Origin: Tissierellia bacterium
Lineage (GTDB): Bacteria > Bacillota > Clostridia > Tissierellales > Tepidimicrobiaceae
Assembly: GCA_012518745.1 (NCBI GenBank)
Contig: JAAYRM010000122.1
Location: forward strand, 1-18,710
DNA: 18,710 nucleotides
Reading direction: 5' to 3'
Below the pieces are notes generated by a model. The model was not told where the DNA came from, ran no database searches, and saw only the letters and a program-made list of their open reading frames with translations. The translations under genes and the position numbers were made by a program. Positions 1 through 6,794 of the stretch are shown one piece after another; the first letter of the stretch is position 1; each line of letters opens with the position of its first letter.

Positions 1-1
1 G

Positions 2-1012
2 GATTACATGTATCGGGATACGAAGGTGGATATACAGGATATAATAAAGGGTGGCGATGATCTGCTGGTACAGGTGTTGAAGGAGCCTACCAATACCAAG
101 GGTCCCAAGGTTACAACCCATATAACCATTCCTGGACGCTTCCTAGTTCTGACCCCATTTTCCAATAGGATTAGCATATCTAGGAAGATAGAGGATCCAT
201 TGGAAATAGATAGGTTGAAGGCTATTGGGATGAATATAAGAAAAGGAGATATGGGCTTTATATTTAGGACCAGGGCCCAAGGAGTAGATAGGGAGCCATT
301 GCTAGCGGAATATGAGCTCCTACTAAAAGAATATAATAGGATCGAGGCGGAAAAACACTTTCTGCCCATTCCCAAGTTGATATATAGGGAGATGGATTTA
401 ACCCATCAGATAGTCAGGGATGTATTCGGATCACATACGGATAGAATAATAGTAAACGATAGGGAAAAGTATGATAGCCTGTTGAAGCTTGAGGATATCA
501 TATCCCCTAAATTGAAAGAAAAGCTACTCTACGACGAAGATTTCACCATATCCTCCTATGGGAGTATAGCAGAGCAAATTCAATCGGCCTTCAATAGAAA
601 GGTGGGGCTGGATGATAGGGGATATATAGTAATAGATGAGTTGGAGGCATTGACCGCCATAGATGTTAACACGGGCAAGTTTATAGGGCATAGGAATTTA
701 GAGGATACTGTGGTAAGGACCAATTTAAGGGCAGCTGAGGAGATAGCCAAACAGATTCGCCTTAGGGATTTAAGCGGAATCATAATAATAGATTTTATAG
801 ATATGAAGAGAAGGCGGGATATAAAGCTCGTTTTAAATAGATTGGAGGATTGCCTGGGCAAGGATAGAAATAGGGCCAATATAATTGGAATAACCAAATT
901 GGGCCTAGTAGAGTTGACCAGGAAGAAGATAAGAAATAGCCTCAGTAGCAGCTATACGGATATATGTCCCCATTGCAAGGGAAAGGGTAAAATTGTAAAC
1001 AAATCGTATTGA
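2..1012 (+). CDS. rng: Ribonuclease E/G family protein, 5'-truncated by window edge
   Basis: Endoribonuclease of the RNase E/G family, acting in rRNA maturation and mRNA decay. The reading frame is open to the left edge, so the true start and most of the N-terminal S1 domain lie outside; the ATG at 8 is internal. The visible part begins in the S1-like region (ILVQV-type segment followed by KEPTNTKGPKVT). The two family metal-binding aspartates are visible: AIDVNTGKF with its Asp codon at 662–664, and IIIDFIDM with its Asp codon at 791–793. A CPHC zinc-link motif (Cys codons 965–967 and 974–976) lies close to the C-terminus. There is no long C-terminal scaffold as in E. coli RNase E, so RNase G-like is the better label. 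The stop codon overlaps the -35 box of the rplU promoter. The family call is firm; the exact substrate is inferred. Confidence 0.93.
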   Translation, partial: DYMYRDTKVDIQDIIKGGDDLLVQVLKEPTNTKGPKVTTHITIPGRFLVLTPFSNRISISRKIEDPLEIDRLKAIGMNIRKGDMGFIFRTRAQGVDREPLLAEYELLLKEYNRIEAEKHFLPIPKLIYREMDLTHQIVRDVFGSHTDRIIVNDREKYDSLLKLEDIISPKLKEKLLYDEDFTISSYGSIAEQIQSAFNRKVGLDDRGYIVIDELEALTAIDVNTGKFIGHRNLEDTVVRTNLRAAEEIAKQIRLRDLSGIIIIDFIDMKRRRDIKLVLNRLEDCLGKDRNRANIIGITKLGLVELTRKKIRNSLSSSYTDICPHCKGKGKIVNKSY

Positions 1013-1037
1013 CAAAACCAATCCTATCTGCTAGAAT
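1009..1037 (+). promoter_or_regulatory. Sigma-A-type promoter of rplU–prp–rpmA
   Basis: TTGACA (1009–1014), a 17-nt spacer and TAGAAT (1032–1037), an almost consensus vegetative promoter. The -35 box overlaps the TGA stop of the RNase gene. It implies transcription from about 1044 and a leader of about 80 nt before the rplU ATG. Confidence 0.8.
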
Positions 1038-1043
1038 TTTAGG

Positions 1044-1123
1044 GCGTAGGTAGCCGCTCGATATGGGTATTAAAGCATAGTCACCTGATATCGGCGAGAC
1101 TGGTTAGGGGAGGTGCTATAATA
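1044..1123 (+). promoter_or_regulatory. Structured 5' leader of rplU (candidate L21 leader)
   Basis: This leader can fold as a 10-bp hairpin: CGATATGGGT (1059–1068) pairs with ACCT plus ATATCG (1083–1093, G1087 bulged). CACCT at 1082–1086, in the 3' arm, is also complementary to AGGTG at 1111–1115, which is the rplU Shine-Dalgarno. The two pairings exclude each other, as expected for translational autoregulation. Firmicute rplU genes are known to carry an L21 leader element (Rfam L21_leader); assignment to that family is inferred from position and structure and was not checked against the covariance model. Confidence 0.6.
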
Positions 1124-1435
1124 ATGTATGCTGTAATTGAAACAGGTGGAAAACAGTACAGGGTTGAAGAAGGAGATGTAGTATTTGTAGAAAAGCTTGC
1201 TGCAAAAGAAGGCGATAAGGTGGATCTATCCAAGGTTCTTCTCGTCTCCAGCGGAGATAATCTATCCGTGGGTAAGCCCTATGTTGAGGATGCCAAGGTA
1301 GAAGCCACGGTGTTGGAGCAGGGAAAAGCAAGGAAGATAGTGATCTTTAGGTATAAGCCTAAGAAAAACTATAAGAGAAAGCAGGGACATCGTCAGCCAT
1401 ATACGAAACTCAAGATTGAAAAGATAGTTGGTTAA
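1124..1435 (+). CDS. rplU: 50S ribosomal protein L21
   Basis: Large-subunit ribosomal protein that binds 23S rRNA. The 103-residue length is standard. The N-terminus MYAVIETGGKQYRVEEGD and the basic segment around residues 74–95 (RYKPKKNYKRKQGHRQPYT) are family hallmarks. The ATG sits 8 nt after a strong GGGGAGGTG ribosome-binding site. It is first in a three-gene unit with prp and rpmA, the usual Firmicute arrangement. Expression is probably controlled by the upstream promoter and the structured leader, whose alternative pairing can mask the ribosome-binding site. Assignment is secure. Confidence 0.98.
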   Translation: MYAVIETGGKQYRVEEGDVVFVEKLAAKEGDKVDLSKVLLVSSGDNLSVGKPYVEDAKVEATVLEQGKARKIVIFRYKPKKNYKRKQGHRQPYTKLKIEKIVG

Positions 1436-1437
1436 TC

Positions 1438-1779
1438 ATGATTCGAGTGGTTCTATATAGGGATTGTCAAAATCGTATAATGGGATACAATATAACTGGA
1501 CATGCGGGTTATGACACGAAAGGCGAAGATATAGTTTGTGCGGCCATATCGGTATTGGCGCAAACCGTATTGCTATCGCTGGCGGATGTCTGCAATATTG
1601 AAGAGAAGTATATTGAATATTCGATAGATGAAGGTGTTATGAACGTAATGATATCCGATGATCTGGATAATGATAGATATATGGAGGCCGAGATCCTACT
1701 TAACACCTTGGAGGTGGGGGTCAGGGCGATAATAGAAAATTATCCAGGATATGTGACTGTTGGATATAGGGAGGTGTAG
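1438..1779 (+). CDS. prp: Ribosomal-processing cysteine protease Prp
   Basis: Small cysteine protease (YsxB family) that removes the N-terminal extension of ribosomal protein L27 in Firmicutes and relatives. The 113-residue protein shows both catalytic-site motifs: GHAG with His22 and DIVCAA with Cys34, the positions described for the family. The ATG begins 2 nt after the rplU stop. The gene lies between rplU and rpmA, and the L27 encoded immediately downstream carries the matching cleavable extension, which strongly supports the function. The end of prp contains the GGGAGGTG ribosome-binding site of rpmA (1769–1776), so the two are probably translationally linked. Confidence 0.95.
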   Translation: MIRVVLYRDCQNRIMGYNITGHAGYDTKGEDIVCAAISVLAQTVLLSLADVCNIEEKYIEYSIDEGVMNVMISDDLDNDRYMEAEILLNTLEVGVRAIIENYPGYVTVGYREV

Positions 1780-1782
1780 AGG

Positions 1783-2073
1783 ATGATTAGGTTGGATTTA
1801 CAGCTATTCGCAAGTAAAAAGGGAGTAGGTAGCTCTAGGAACGGTAGGGATAGCCATGCGAAGAGACTAGGCGTCAAGAGAGGGGACGGTCAAGTCGTTC
1901 TAGCTGGAAACATATTGGTGAGGCAGAGGGGGACCAAATTCCACGCTGGCCACAACGTGGGCAGAGGGAAGGATGATACCCTATTTGCAAGGGTAGATGG
2001 GATAGTGAAGTTTGAACAAAGGGGTAGGAATAGAAGGCAAATCAGCGTCTATACGGCTGAGGAATTAGCATAG
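1783..2073 (+). CDS. rpmA: 50S ribosomal protein L27, precursor with Prp-cleaved extension
   Basis: Large-subunit protein whose N-terminus reaches the peptidyl-transferase centre. The 96-residue precursor starts MIRLDLQLFA followed by SKKGVGSSRNGRDS. The first nine residues match the extension of Firmicute L27 proteins (in Staphylococcus the cut falls after LNLQFF, before Ala), so the expected cut is between Phe9 and Ala10, leaving Ala as the mature N-terminus. Here the site reads LDLQLF instead of LNLQFF. The rest of the protein (GDGQVVLAGNILVRQRGTKF, GRGKDDTLFA) is canonical. Translation starts 6 nt after GGGAGGTG. A strong intrinsic terminator follows, ending the rplU–prp–rpmA unit. Confidence 0.98.
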   Translation: MIRLDLQLFASKKGVGSSRNGRDSHAKRLGVKRGDGQVVLAGNILVRQRGTKFHAGHNVGRGKDDTLFARVDGIVKFEQRGRNRRQISVYTAEELA

Positions 2074-2077
2074 ATAT

Positions 2078-2109
2078 AAAAAGGCTTACCAGATAGGTAA
2101 GCTTTTTTA
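2078..2109 (+). terminator. Intrinsic terminator after rpmA
   Basis: GCTTACC (2084–2090), loop AGATA and GGTAAGC (2096–2102), followed by six T from 2103. A-rich bases before the stem pair with the T tract, so it may also work on the opposite strand. It lies just after the rpmA stop. Confidence 0.93.
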
Positions 2110-2139
2110 TATATGACAAGCCCCAAGATATTGGATTCA

Positions 2140-2167
2140 TTGACATCATTTTACAACTTGATATAAT
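2140..2167 (+). promoter_or_regulatory. Promoter of the obg operon
   Basis: TTGACA (2140–2145), a 16-nt spacer and TATAAT (2162–2167), with TG one base before the -10 (TGATATAAT, extended -10). Both hexamers are perfect consensus. It predicts a start near 2174 and a leader of about 36 nt. Confidence 0.85.
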
Positions 2168-2209
2168 TGAACTATCAAATACTGGATATACTGGATAGAG
2201 GATGATCAT

Positions 2210-3484
2210 ATGTTTATAGATATCGCAAAGATAAATTTAGAGGCTGGCAAAGGTGGTAATGGAGCGGTAGCCTTTAGAAGGGAAAAGTATGAACCATCGG
2301 GAGGGCCCTATGGTGGGGATGGCGGTGATGGAGGGGATATAATCCTGCTCGCCGACGAGGGTCTTAGAACCCTTATGGACTTCCGATATAAACTCCACTA
2401 TAAGGCGGAAAGTGGCGAAGATGGGAGGACTAAAAGGCAATTTGGGAAAAGCGGTGAGGATATGATCCTCAAGGTCCCCGTAGGAACCCTTGTTAAGGAT
2501 GAAGATACCGGAAATTTGATAGTGGATATGAAATCCCCGGGGCAGACCTTTGTAATAGCTAGGGGAGGCAGAGGGGGCAAGGGAAATGCCAGATTTGCTA
2601 CCGCCACAAGGCAAGCCCCTAGGTTCGCCCAGCCCGGCACTAGGGGGGAAGAACGCAAGGTGGTACTGGAATTAAAGCTAATAGCCGATGTGGGCCTAAT
2701 AGGATTTCCTAATGTAGGCAAATCCACCATATTATCTATATTGTCGGAGGCGAAGCCTAAGATAGCGAATTATCATTTCACTACATTGAGACCCAATCTA
2801 GGAGTAGTATCTATGGGGGCAGGTGAGAGCTTCGTCATAGCGGATATTCCGGGCCTGATAGAGGGTGCCCATAAGGGAATTGGGCTAGGTCACGATTTTC
2901 TGAGGCATGTAGAGAGGACCAAGGTATTGGTCCATGTACTAGATGCCTCCGGGCTTGAGGGTAGGGATCCGTTAGAGGACTTTCACAGCATAAATGAGGA
3001 ATTAGCTAGATATAATCCAAAGCTATCTGAGAAACCGCAGATAATTGCGGCCAATAAGATGGATATACCTCAGGCTGAGGAAAGGATAGAGGATATCCGA
3101 CGGGAATTGGAAACCGAGGGCTATAGGGTATTTCCCGTATCTGCAGCTACCACCATGGGAATGGATGAACTGAGATATGGAATCTATGAGTTGCTATCCA
3201 AGGTTGAAGGCGATTATGATACCTTCGATGATAAGGTGATAATAACGCCGGAACAACCCGACGAAGAGGCTATAATTGTAAGGAAAGAGGATGGAAAGTT
3301 CATAGTAGAGGGAAGTTTTATTGAAAGACTGCTGGAATCGACCAATTTCGATAATATGGATTCCCTCAGATATTTTCAGAATGTAATCAGGGAAAAGGGA
3401 GTAGAGGACGAATTAGAAGATTTGGGGATTACTGAAGGGGATTCGGTATTCGTCTGCGGACACGAATTTGAATACTTTGCATGA
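2210..3484 (+). CDS. obgE: GTPase Obg (CgtA), large-subunit assembly factor
   Basis: Essential GTPase that binds the 50S subunit late in assembly and links growth to nucleotide state. The 424 residues have the full three-domain layout: a glycine-rich Obg fold (about 1–158, many GG repeats at 30–43 and 119–124), the G domain (about 159–330) and a C-terminal OCT domain (about 345–424). Nucleotide-binding motifs are intact: G1 GFPNVGKS (165–172), switch TTLRPNLG, G3 DIPG (212–215), G4 NKMD (282–285) and G5 SAAT (about 312). The ATG follows GAGGATG. It leads an operon with yhbY, nadD, yqeK, an LCP gene and rsfS. The next gene starts only 16 nt after its stop. Confidence 0.98.
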   Translation: MFIDIAKINLEAGKGGNGAVAFRREKYEPSGGPYGGDGGDGGDIILLADEGLRTLMDFRYKLHYKAESGEDGRTKRQFGKSGEDMILKVPVGTLVKDEDTGNLIVDMKSPGQTFVIARGGRGGKGNARFATATRQAPRFAQPGTRGEERKVVLELKLIADVGLIGFPNVGKSTILSILSEAKPKIANYHFTTLRPNLGVVSMGAGESFVIADIPGLIEGAHKGIGLGHDFLRHVERTKVLVHVLDASGLEGRDPLEDFHSINEELARYNPKLSEKPQIIAANKMDIPQAEERIEDIRRELETEGYRVFPVSAATTMGMDELRYGIYELLSKVEGDYDTFDDKVIITPEQPDEEAIIVRKEDGKFIVEGSFIERLLESTNFDNMDSLRYFQNVIREKGVEDELEDLGITEGDSVFVCGHEFEYFA

Positions 3485-3500
3485 TGGAGGAGTGTATCAA

Positions 3501-3794
3501 TTGTTAACTGGAAGACAGAGGAGCTATTTGAAATCCATGGCCAATACCATGGATCCGATATTTCAGATCGGAAAGGGAGGAATTAACGCCAATTTTATTC
3601 AGCAAGTAGACGAGGCATTGGAGGCTAGGGAATTAATAAAGGTAAATGTACTGAATAATAGTCCCCTGGAGGCCAAAGAAGCCGCGCTGCAATTGGTAGA
3701 GGATGTGGAGGCGGAATTTGTCCAAAGCATAGGCAATAGGTTTGTACTATATAGGGAATCCAAAGAACATAAGAGGATATCTCTGCCGCAATAG
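3501..3794 (+). CDS. yhbY: YhbY family RNA-binding (CRM domain) protein
   Basis: Small CRM-domain protein associated with pre-50S ribosomal particles. The 97 residues are nearly all CRM fold, with the family start LTGRQRSYLKSMAN and the RNA-binding loop IGKGG (about residues 25–29). The reading frame is open further upstream into obg, but the TTG at 3501 is preferred because GGAGG at 3486–3490 is well placed and the protein then starts exactly where YhbY homologues do. Being next to obg, and in the same operon as rsfS, fits a ribosome-assembly role. The exact molecular function is less well known than for Obg. Confidence 0.93.
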   Translation: MLTGRQRSYLKSMANTMDPIFQIGKGGINANFIQQVDEALEARELIKVNVLNNSPLEAKEAALQLVEDVEAEFVQSIGNRFVLYRESKEHKRISLPQ

Positions 3795-3821
3795 ATCGAC
3801 TTGGATAGGGGGTAATTTACT

Positions 3822-4436
3822 TTGGATCAGAAGAAAATAGGCATAATGGGAGGTACCTTCGATCCCATACATAATGGACATCTAATATTAGCGGAGCATT
3901 CGAGGATAAATTTCGGGCTAGACGAGGTACTATTCATACCCACTGGGAATCCCCCCCATAAAGATGAGGATGGGATATCGTCCGATATACATAGATATAA
4001 TATGACCCTCTTGGCTATAGAGACCAATCCATATTTTAATATATCGACGATGGAAATGGAAAGGCAGGGCAATACATATACCATAGATACCATAAGGCAA
4101 CTTCAGGAGGAATATCCATCCGTGGATTTCTACTTTATCCTGGGTTCGGATTCATTTTCCAATATAGATAGATGGAAGGACTATATGAAATTGGTGACCC
4201 TATGTGAATTTATAATACTTAAGCGATCCGGAACGGGGGAGGATGGGGAGCTAGATATGAGGGTCAGGGAATTCAACAGGAGATATAATAGTTCCTTCCA
4301 TATACTAAATGCCCCAAATATAGAGATATCTTCCACTGGCATAAGGAATAATATAGGGATGGGGCTATCGATCAAGTACCTAGTACCCGAAGGGGTGGAA
4401 GCCTATATAGAAAGGGAGCGGCTCTATGAAGGATAG
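3822..4436 (+). CDS. nadD: Nicotinate-nucleotide adenylyltransferase
   Basis: Transfers AMP from ATP to nicotinate mononucleotide, giving deamido-NAD+ in NAD biosynthesis; cytosolic. The 204-residue length is usual. Motifs of the nucleotidyltransferase fold are visible: GGTFDPIHNGH (10–20, His17 and His20 contact ATP phosphates), PTGNPPHK (40–47) and ISSTGIR (169–175). The start is a TTG, encoding MDQKKIGIMGG, placed after a GGGGG-containing ribosome-binding site; no ATG lies between it and the HxGH motif except one inside the fold. It overlaps yqeK by 11 nt, suggesting translational coupling. Assignment is secure. Confidence 0.97.
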   Translation: MDQKKIGIMGGTFDPIHNGHLILAEHSRINFGLDEVLFIPTGNPPHKDEDGISSDIHRYNMTLLAIETNPYFNISTMEMERQGNTYTIDTIRQLQEEYPSVDFYFILGSDSFSNIDRWKDYMKLVTLCEFIILKRSGTGEDGELDMRVREFNRRYNSSFHILNAPNIEISSTGIRNNIGMGLSIKYLVPEGVEAYIERERLYEG

Positions 4437-5007
4437 ATGGATTCATGAAAAGCTAGAGGCCGATATAGGCCATGATAGATACCTTCATTCAGTGCGTGTA
4501 ATGGAAACGTGTATAGATCTAGCAAGGCATCATGGCTATCATGTTGAAAAGGTTGCCATAGCCGGGCTTCTGCATGATTGCGGTAGGCTATTGGATGTAA
4601 AAAGAATGTTGAAACTGATAGGGGATTTTGATATAATCCTAGATAGTATAGCTAGGGATAATACAGGGCTTATACATGCTATACTAGGTGAGGAATTGGC
4701 CAGGCGGGAATATCATATAGGGGATGTAGAGGTATTAAATGCAATCCGCTTTCACACGACTGGTAGGGAGAATATGAATTCAACTGAAAAGATAGTATAT
4801 ATAGCTGATATTATAGAACCTAATCGAAATTTTCCAGGGGTGGAAAATATAAGGGATATGGCCTATAGGGATATCGATGGAAGCATACTCCATTCCATGG
4901 AAGGTACGTTGAAATTCCTAATCGAAACTAGTGCCCCCATTCACCTAGATACGATCAGGGCGAGGAATCAGCTTTTAAGATTAAAAAAATGGGGTGACAC
5001 TCGATGA
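4426..5007 (+). CDS. yqeK: YqeK-type HD domain hydrolase (diadenosine tetraphosphatase)
   Basis: HD-domain metalloenzyme of the YqeK family; the characterised Firmicute members cleave Ap4A symmetrically to two ADP. The HD signature is visible: His21 in LHSVRVM, His50-Asp51 in GLLHDCGR, a later RFHTTGR segment and YIADIIEPNR with a metal-ligand-type Asp, at roughly residues 108–135. The 193-residue length fits the family. It starts inside the end of nadD, a very common pairing in Firmicutes, and its TGA overlaps the ATG of the next gene (ATGA). The Ap4A role is inferred from the family. Confidence 0.93.
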   Translation: MKDRWIHEKLEADIGHDRYLHSVRVMETCIDLARHHGYHVEKVAIAGLLHDCGRLLDVKRMLKLIGDFDIILDSIARDNTGLIHAILGEELARREYHIGDVEVLNAIRFHTTGRENMNSTEKIVYIADIIEPNRNFPGVENIRDMAYRDIDGSILHSMEGTLKFLIETSAPIHLDTIRARNQLLRLKKWGDTR

Positions 5008-5963
5008 AGAGGAGATTTTTGAAGACCTTTCTTATATCATTGGTATTGTTTTCAGTCCTATGGACTGGCATAATATATAGAACTTTGAGCAAGGCCGATT
5101 CGGTGGATGATGAAGACGATAAGGATACATTGATAGATAGATTACTGGATGGTACAAAGGACATTACCTTTTTGGTCCTAGGGGTAGATGCCAAGGATTT
5201 GGATAATAGTCAGGGAACTCGATCGGATACCATGATGCTATGCAGGGTAGATAGATCTACTGGCGATATATCGATCCTGTCCATACCTAGGGATACCAAG
5301 ATGCAGCTACCGGGTAGGGTGAACGAGGAGAAGATCAACCACGCCCATGCCCATGGGGGGCCGGAATATTCGGTGATGGCCGTGGGGGAACTTCTCGGGA
5401 TAGATTTAGAATACTATGTGAAGGTGGACTATAATATAGTTAGGGAGTATGTAGATATATTGGATGGCGTTGAAGTAGATGTCCCCATGGACATGCAATA
5501 TAAGGATTTGGCTGCAGATCCGCCACTATATATAGATTTACGGCAGGGATATCAGACCTTAGACGGGGATCAGGCACTTCAATTCCTAAGATTTAGAAAG
5601 GGGTATATAGATCAGGACCTAGGTAGAATTAGGGCTCAGCAGCAGTTTATGAAAGCTGCAATAGAGAAAACCTTGAGACCTGCCAATGTAATAAATATAC
5701 CCAAGATGATGAAATCCTATTATAATAATGTGGATACCAATATTCCATTGGATTTGATAACGAGATTTGCCATGAATGCGGGAAGGTTTGATTCAGAAAG
5801 GCTGGAGATGACTACCCTGCCAGGTCAGGATAGATATATAGGGAATGTATCATACTTCATAGCAGATGAAGAGGAGAGCAGAAGGCTCGTAGAGCGAATG
5901 TTCTTAGACTATAGAGCTGTTGAAAGTACGGATGAATATGATGAACATAATGAAATCAATTAA
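5004..5963 (+). CDS. LytR-CpsA-Psr (LCP) family cell-wall ligase
   Basis: Membrane-anchored enzyme family that transfers teichoic acids or other glycopolymers from lipid carriers to peptidoglycan. Residues about 8–26 form a single N-terminal membrane helix after a KRR positive cluster, so the rest is outside the cell. An acidic linker (DSVDDEDDKD) precedes the LCP domain (about 52–240). Family residues are visible: LVLGVD, GTRSDTMM, SIPRDTK (Arg binding the pyrophosphate), INHAHAHGG and LRFRKGY. The protein has 319 residues and no extra C-terminal domain. The start overlaps the yqeK stop (ATGA). Which polymer it attaches cannot be told from sequence. Confidence 0.93.
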   Translation: MKRRFLKTFLISLVLFSVLWTGIIYRTLSKADSVDDEDDKDTLIDRLLDGTKDITFLVLGVDAKDLDNSQGTRSDTMMLCRVDRSTGDISILSIPRDTKMQLPGRVNEEKINHAHAHGGPEYSVMAVGELLGIDLEYYVKVDYNIVREYVDILDGVEVDVPMDMQYKDLAADPPLYIDLRQGYQTLDGDQALQFLRFRKGYIDQDLGRIRAQQQFMKAAIEKTLRPANVINIPKMMKSYYNNVDTNIPLDLITRFAMNAGRFDSERLEMTTLPGQDRYIGNVSYFIADEEESRRLVERMFLDYRAVESTDEYDEHNEIN

Positions 5964-5982
5964 AATAATGGGAGGTAATTTA

Positions 5983-6336
5983 GTGGGGAATATCGATGAG
6001 AGGTTATCCATAATTGCAAAGGCATGTAGCGATAAGATGGGGCTTGATATAAAGGTGTTAAACCTAAAGGGCCTTACCGTGATTGCCGACTATTTTATAA
6101 TTGCAAGTGGAAATTCTACCACTCAGGTAAAGGCCATAACGGATGAGGTTGAAAAGAAGATGGTAGAGGCCGGATTCTATCCGAGGAATAAGGAGGGCCA
6201 TAGGAGTTCCAAATGGGTTCTATTGGACTTTGGGGATATAGTAGCCCATATATTCCATAGGGAAGAGAGGGAATTCTACAATCTAGAGAAGCTATGGGCT
6301 GATGGCGAAGAGATGATTTTGGACGGCAACCTATAA
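5983..6336 (+). CDS. rsfS: Ribosomal silencing factor RsfS
   Basis: Binds ribosomal protein L14 and blocks joining of the subunits when nutrients are short. The 117 residues match the family core: IADYFIIASGNSTTQVKAI (about 32–50), the central HRSSKWVLLDFGDIVAHIF and the ending YNLEKLWAD. The frame is open upstream into the LCP gene, but the GTG at 5983 is preferred because GGGAGGT lies just before it and the resulting N-terminus, VGNIDERLSIIAKA, is family-like. It is probably the last gene of the obg operon; no hairpin terminator is visible before ridA. It is also known as YbeB or Iojap homologue. Confidence 0.95.
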   Translation: MGNIDERLSIIAKACSDKMGLDIKVLNLKGLTVIADYFIIASGNSTTQVKAITDEVEKKMVEAGFYPRNKEGHRSSKWVLLDFGDIVAHIFHREEREFYNLEKLWADGEEMILDGNL

Positions 6337-6377
6337 AGGGATTTATATAAATTTAATTTTATTAAGGAGGCTTGCAT

Positions 6378-6758
6378 ATGTCATTAATATCATTATCAAC
6401 TGACAGGGCACCTGGGGCCGTAGGACCCTATTCTCAGGGTATTAAGGCGGGCAATATAGTATTTACATCCGGGCAACTTCCCATGGCACCTGGATCTACC
6501 GAAATAATGAATGGGGATATCAAAAAGGAGACCAAGCAGTGTATAGAAAATGTACTAGCAGTATTGGAGGCGGGGGACGCCAAGCTAGAGGATATAGCTA
6601 AGGTCAACATATTCATAACGGATATGGATGATTTTCCAGCTGTAAACGAAGTATATGGAGAGTACTTCAATGAGCATAAACCCGCTAGAGCATGCGTTCA
6701 AGTTTCTAGATTACCAGGTGGCGCAGATGTGGAGATTGAAGCGATAGCCGTACTTTAG
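6378..6758 (+). CDS. ridA: RidA family reactive enamine/imine deaminase
   Basis: RidA (YjgF/YER057c/UK114) enzymes hydrolyse 2-aminoacrylate and related imines, protecting PLP enzymes. The 126 residues carry the family features: APGAVGPYSQGI near the N-terminus, FTSGQLP, and the C-terminal PARACVQVSRLPGGADVEIEAIAVL-like region, where the Arg (in PARAC) and the final Glu-containing stretch form the active site. The ATG at 6378 follows AAGGAGG by 7 nt, better than the in-frame TTG two codons upstream. The 41 nt separating it from rsfS contain an AT-rich TATATAA stretch but no convincing -35, so it may be read through from the obg operon. It converges on the carboxypeptidase gene. Confidence 0.95.
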   Translation: MSLISLSTDRAPGAVGPYSQGIKAGNIVFTSGQLPMAPGSTEIMNGDIKKETKQCIENVLAVLEAGDAKLEDIAKVNIFITDMDDFPAVNEVYGEYFNEHKPARACVQVSRLPGGADVEIEAIAVL

Positions 6759-6794
6759 ATAAAAAAGCTTTGCCCAAGGGCAAAGCTTTTTTAT
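6759..6794. terminator. Bidirectional terminator shared by ridA and the carboxypeptidase gene
   Basis: ATAAAAAAGCTTTGCCC (6759–6775), loop AA and GGGCAAAGCTTTTTTAT (6778–6794) form a perfect 17-bp inverted repeat with T tracts on both strands. It starts at the base after the ridA stop, and its other end contains the stop codon (6791–6793) of the minus-strand gene, so one short hairpin ends both convergent genes. Confidence 0.95.

Noticed and set aside
1013..1123. A possible small RNA or tRNA gene in the gap before rplU.
   Set aside because: No tRNA arms or CCA end; promoter position and pairing with the ribosome-binding site fit an rplU leader better.
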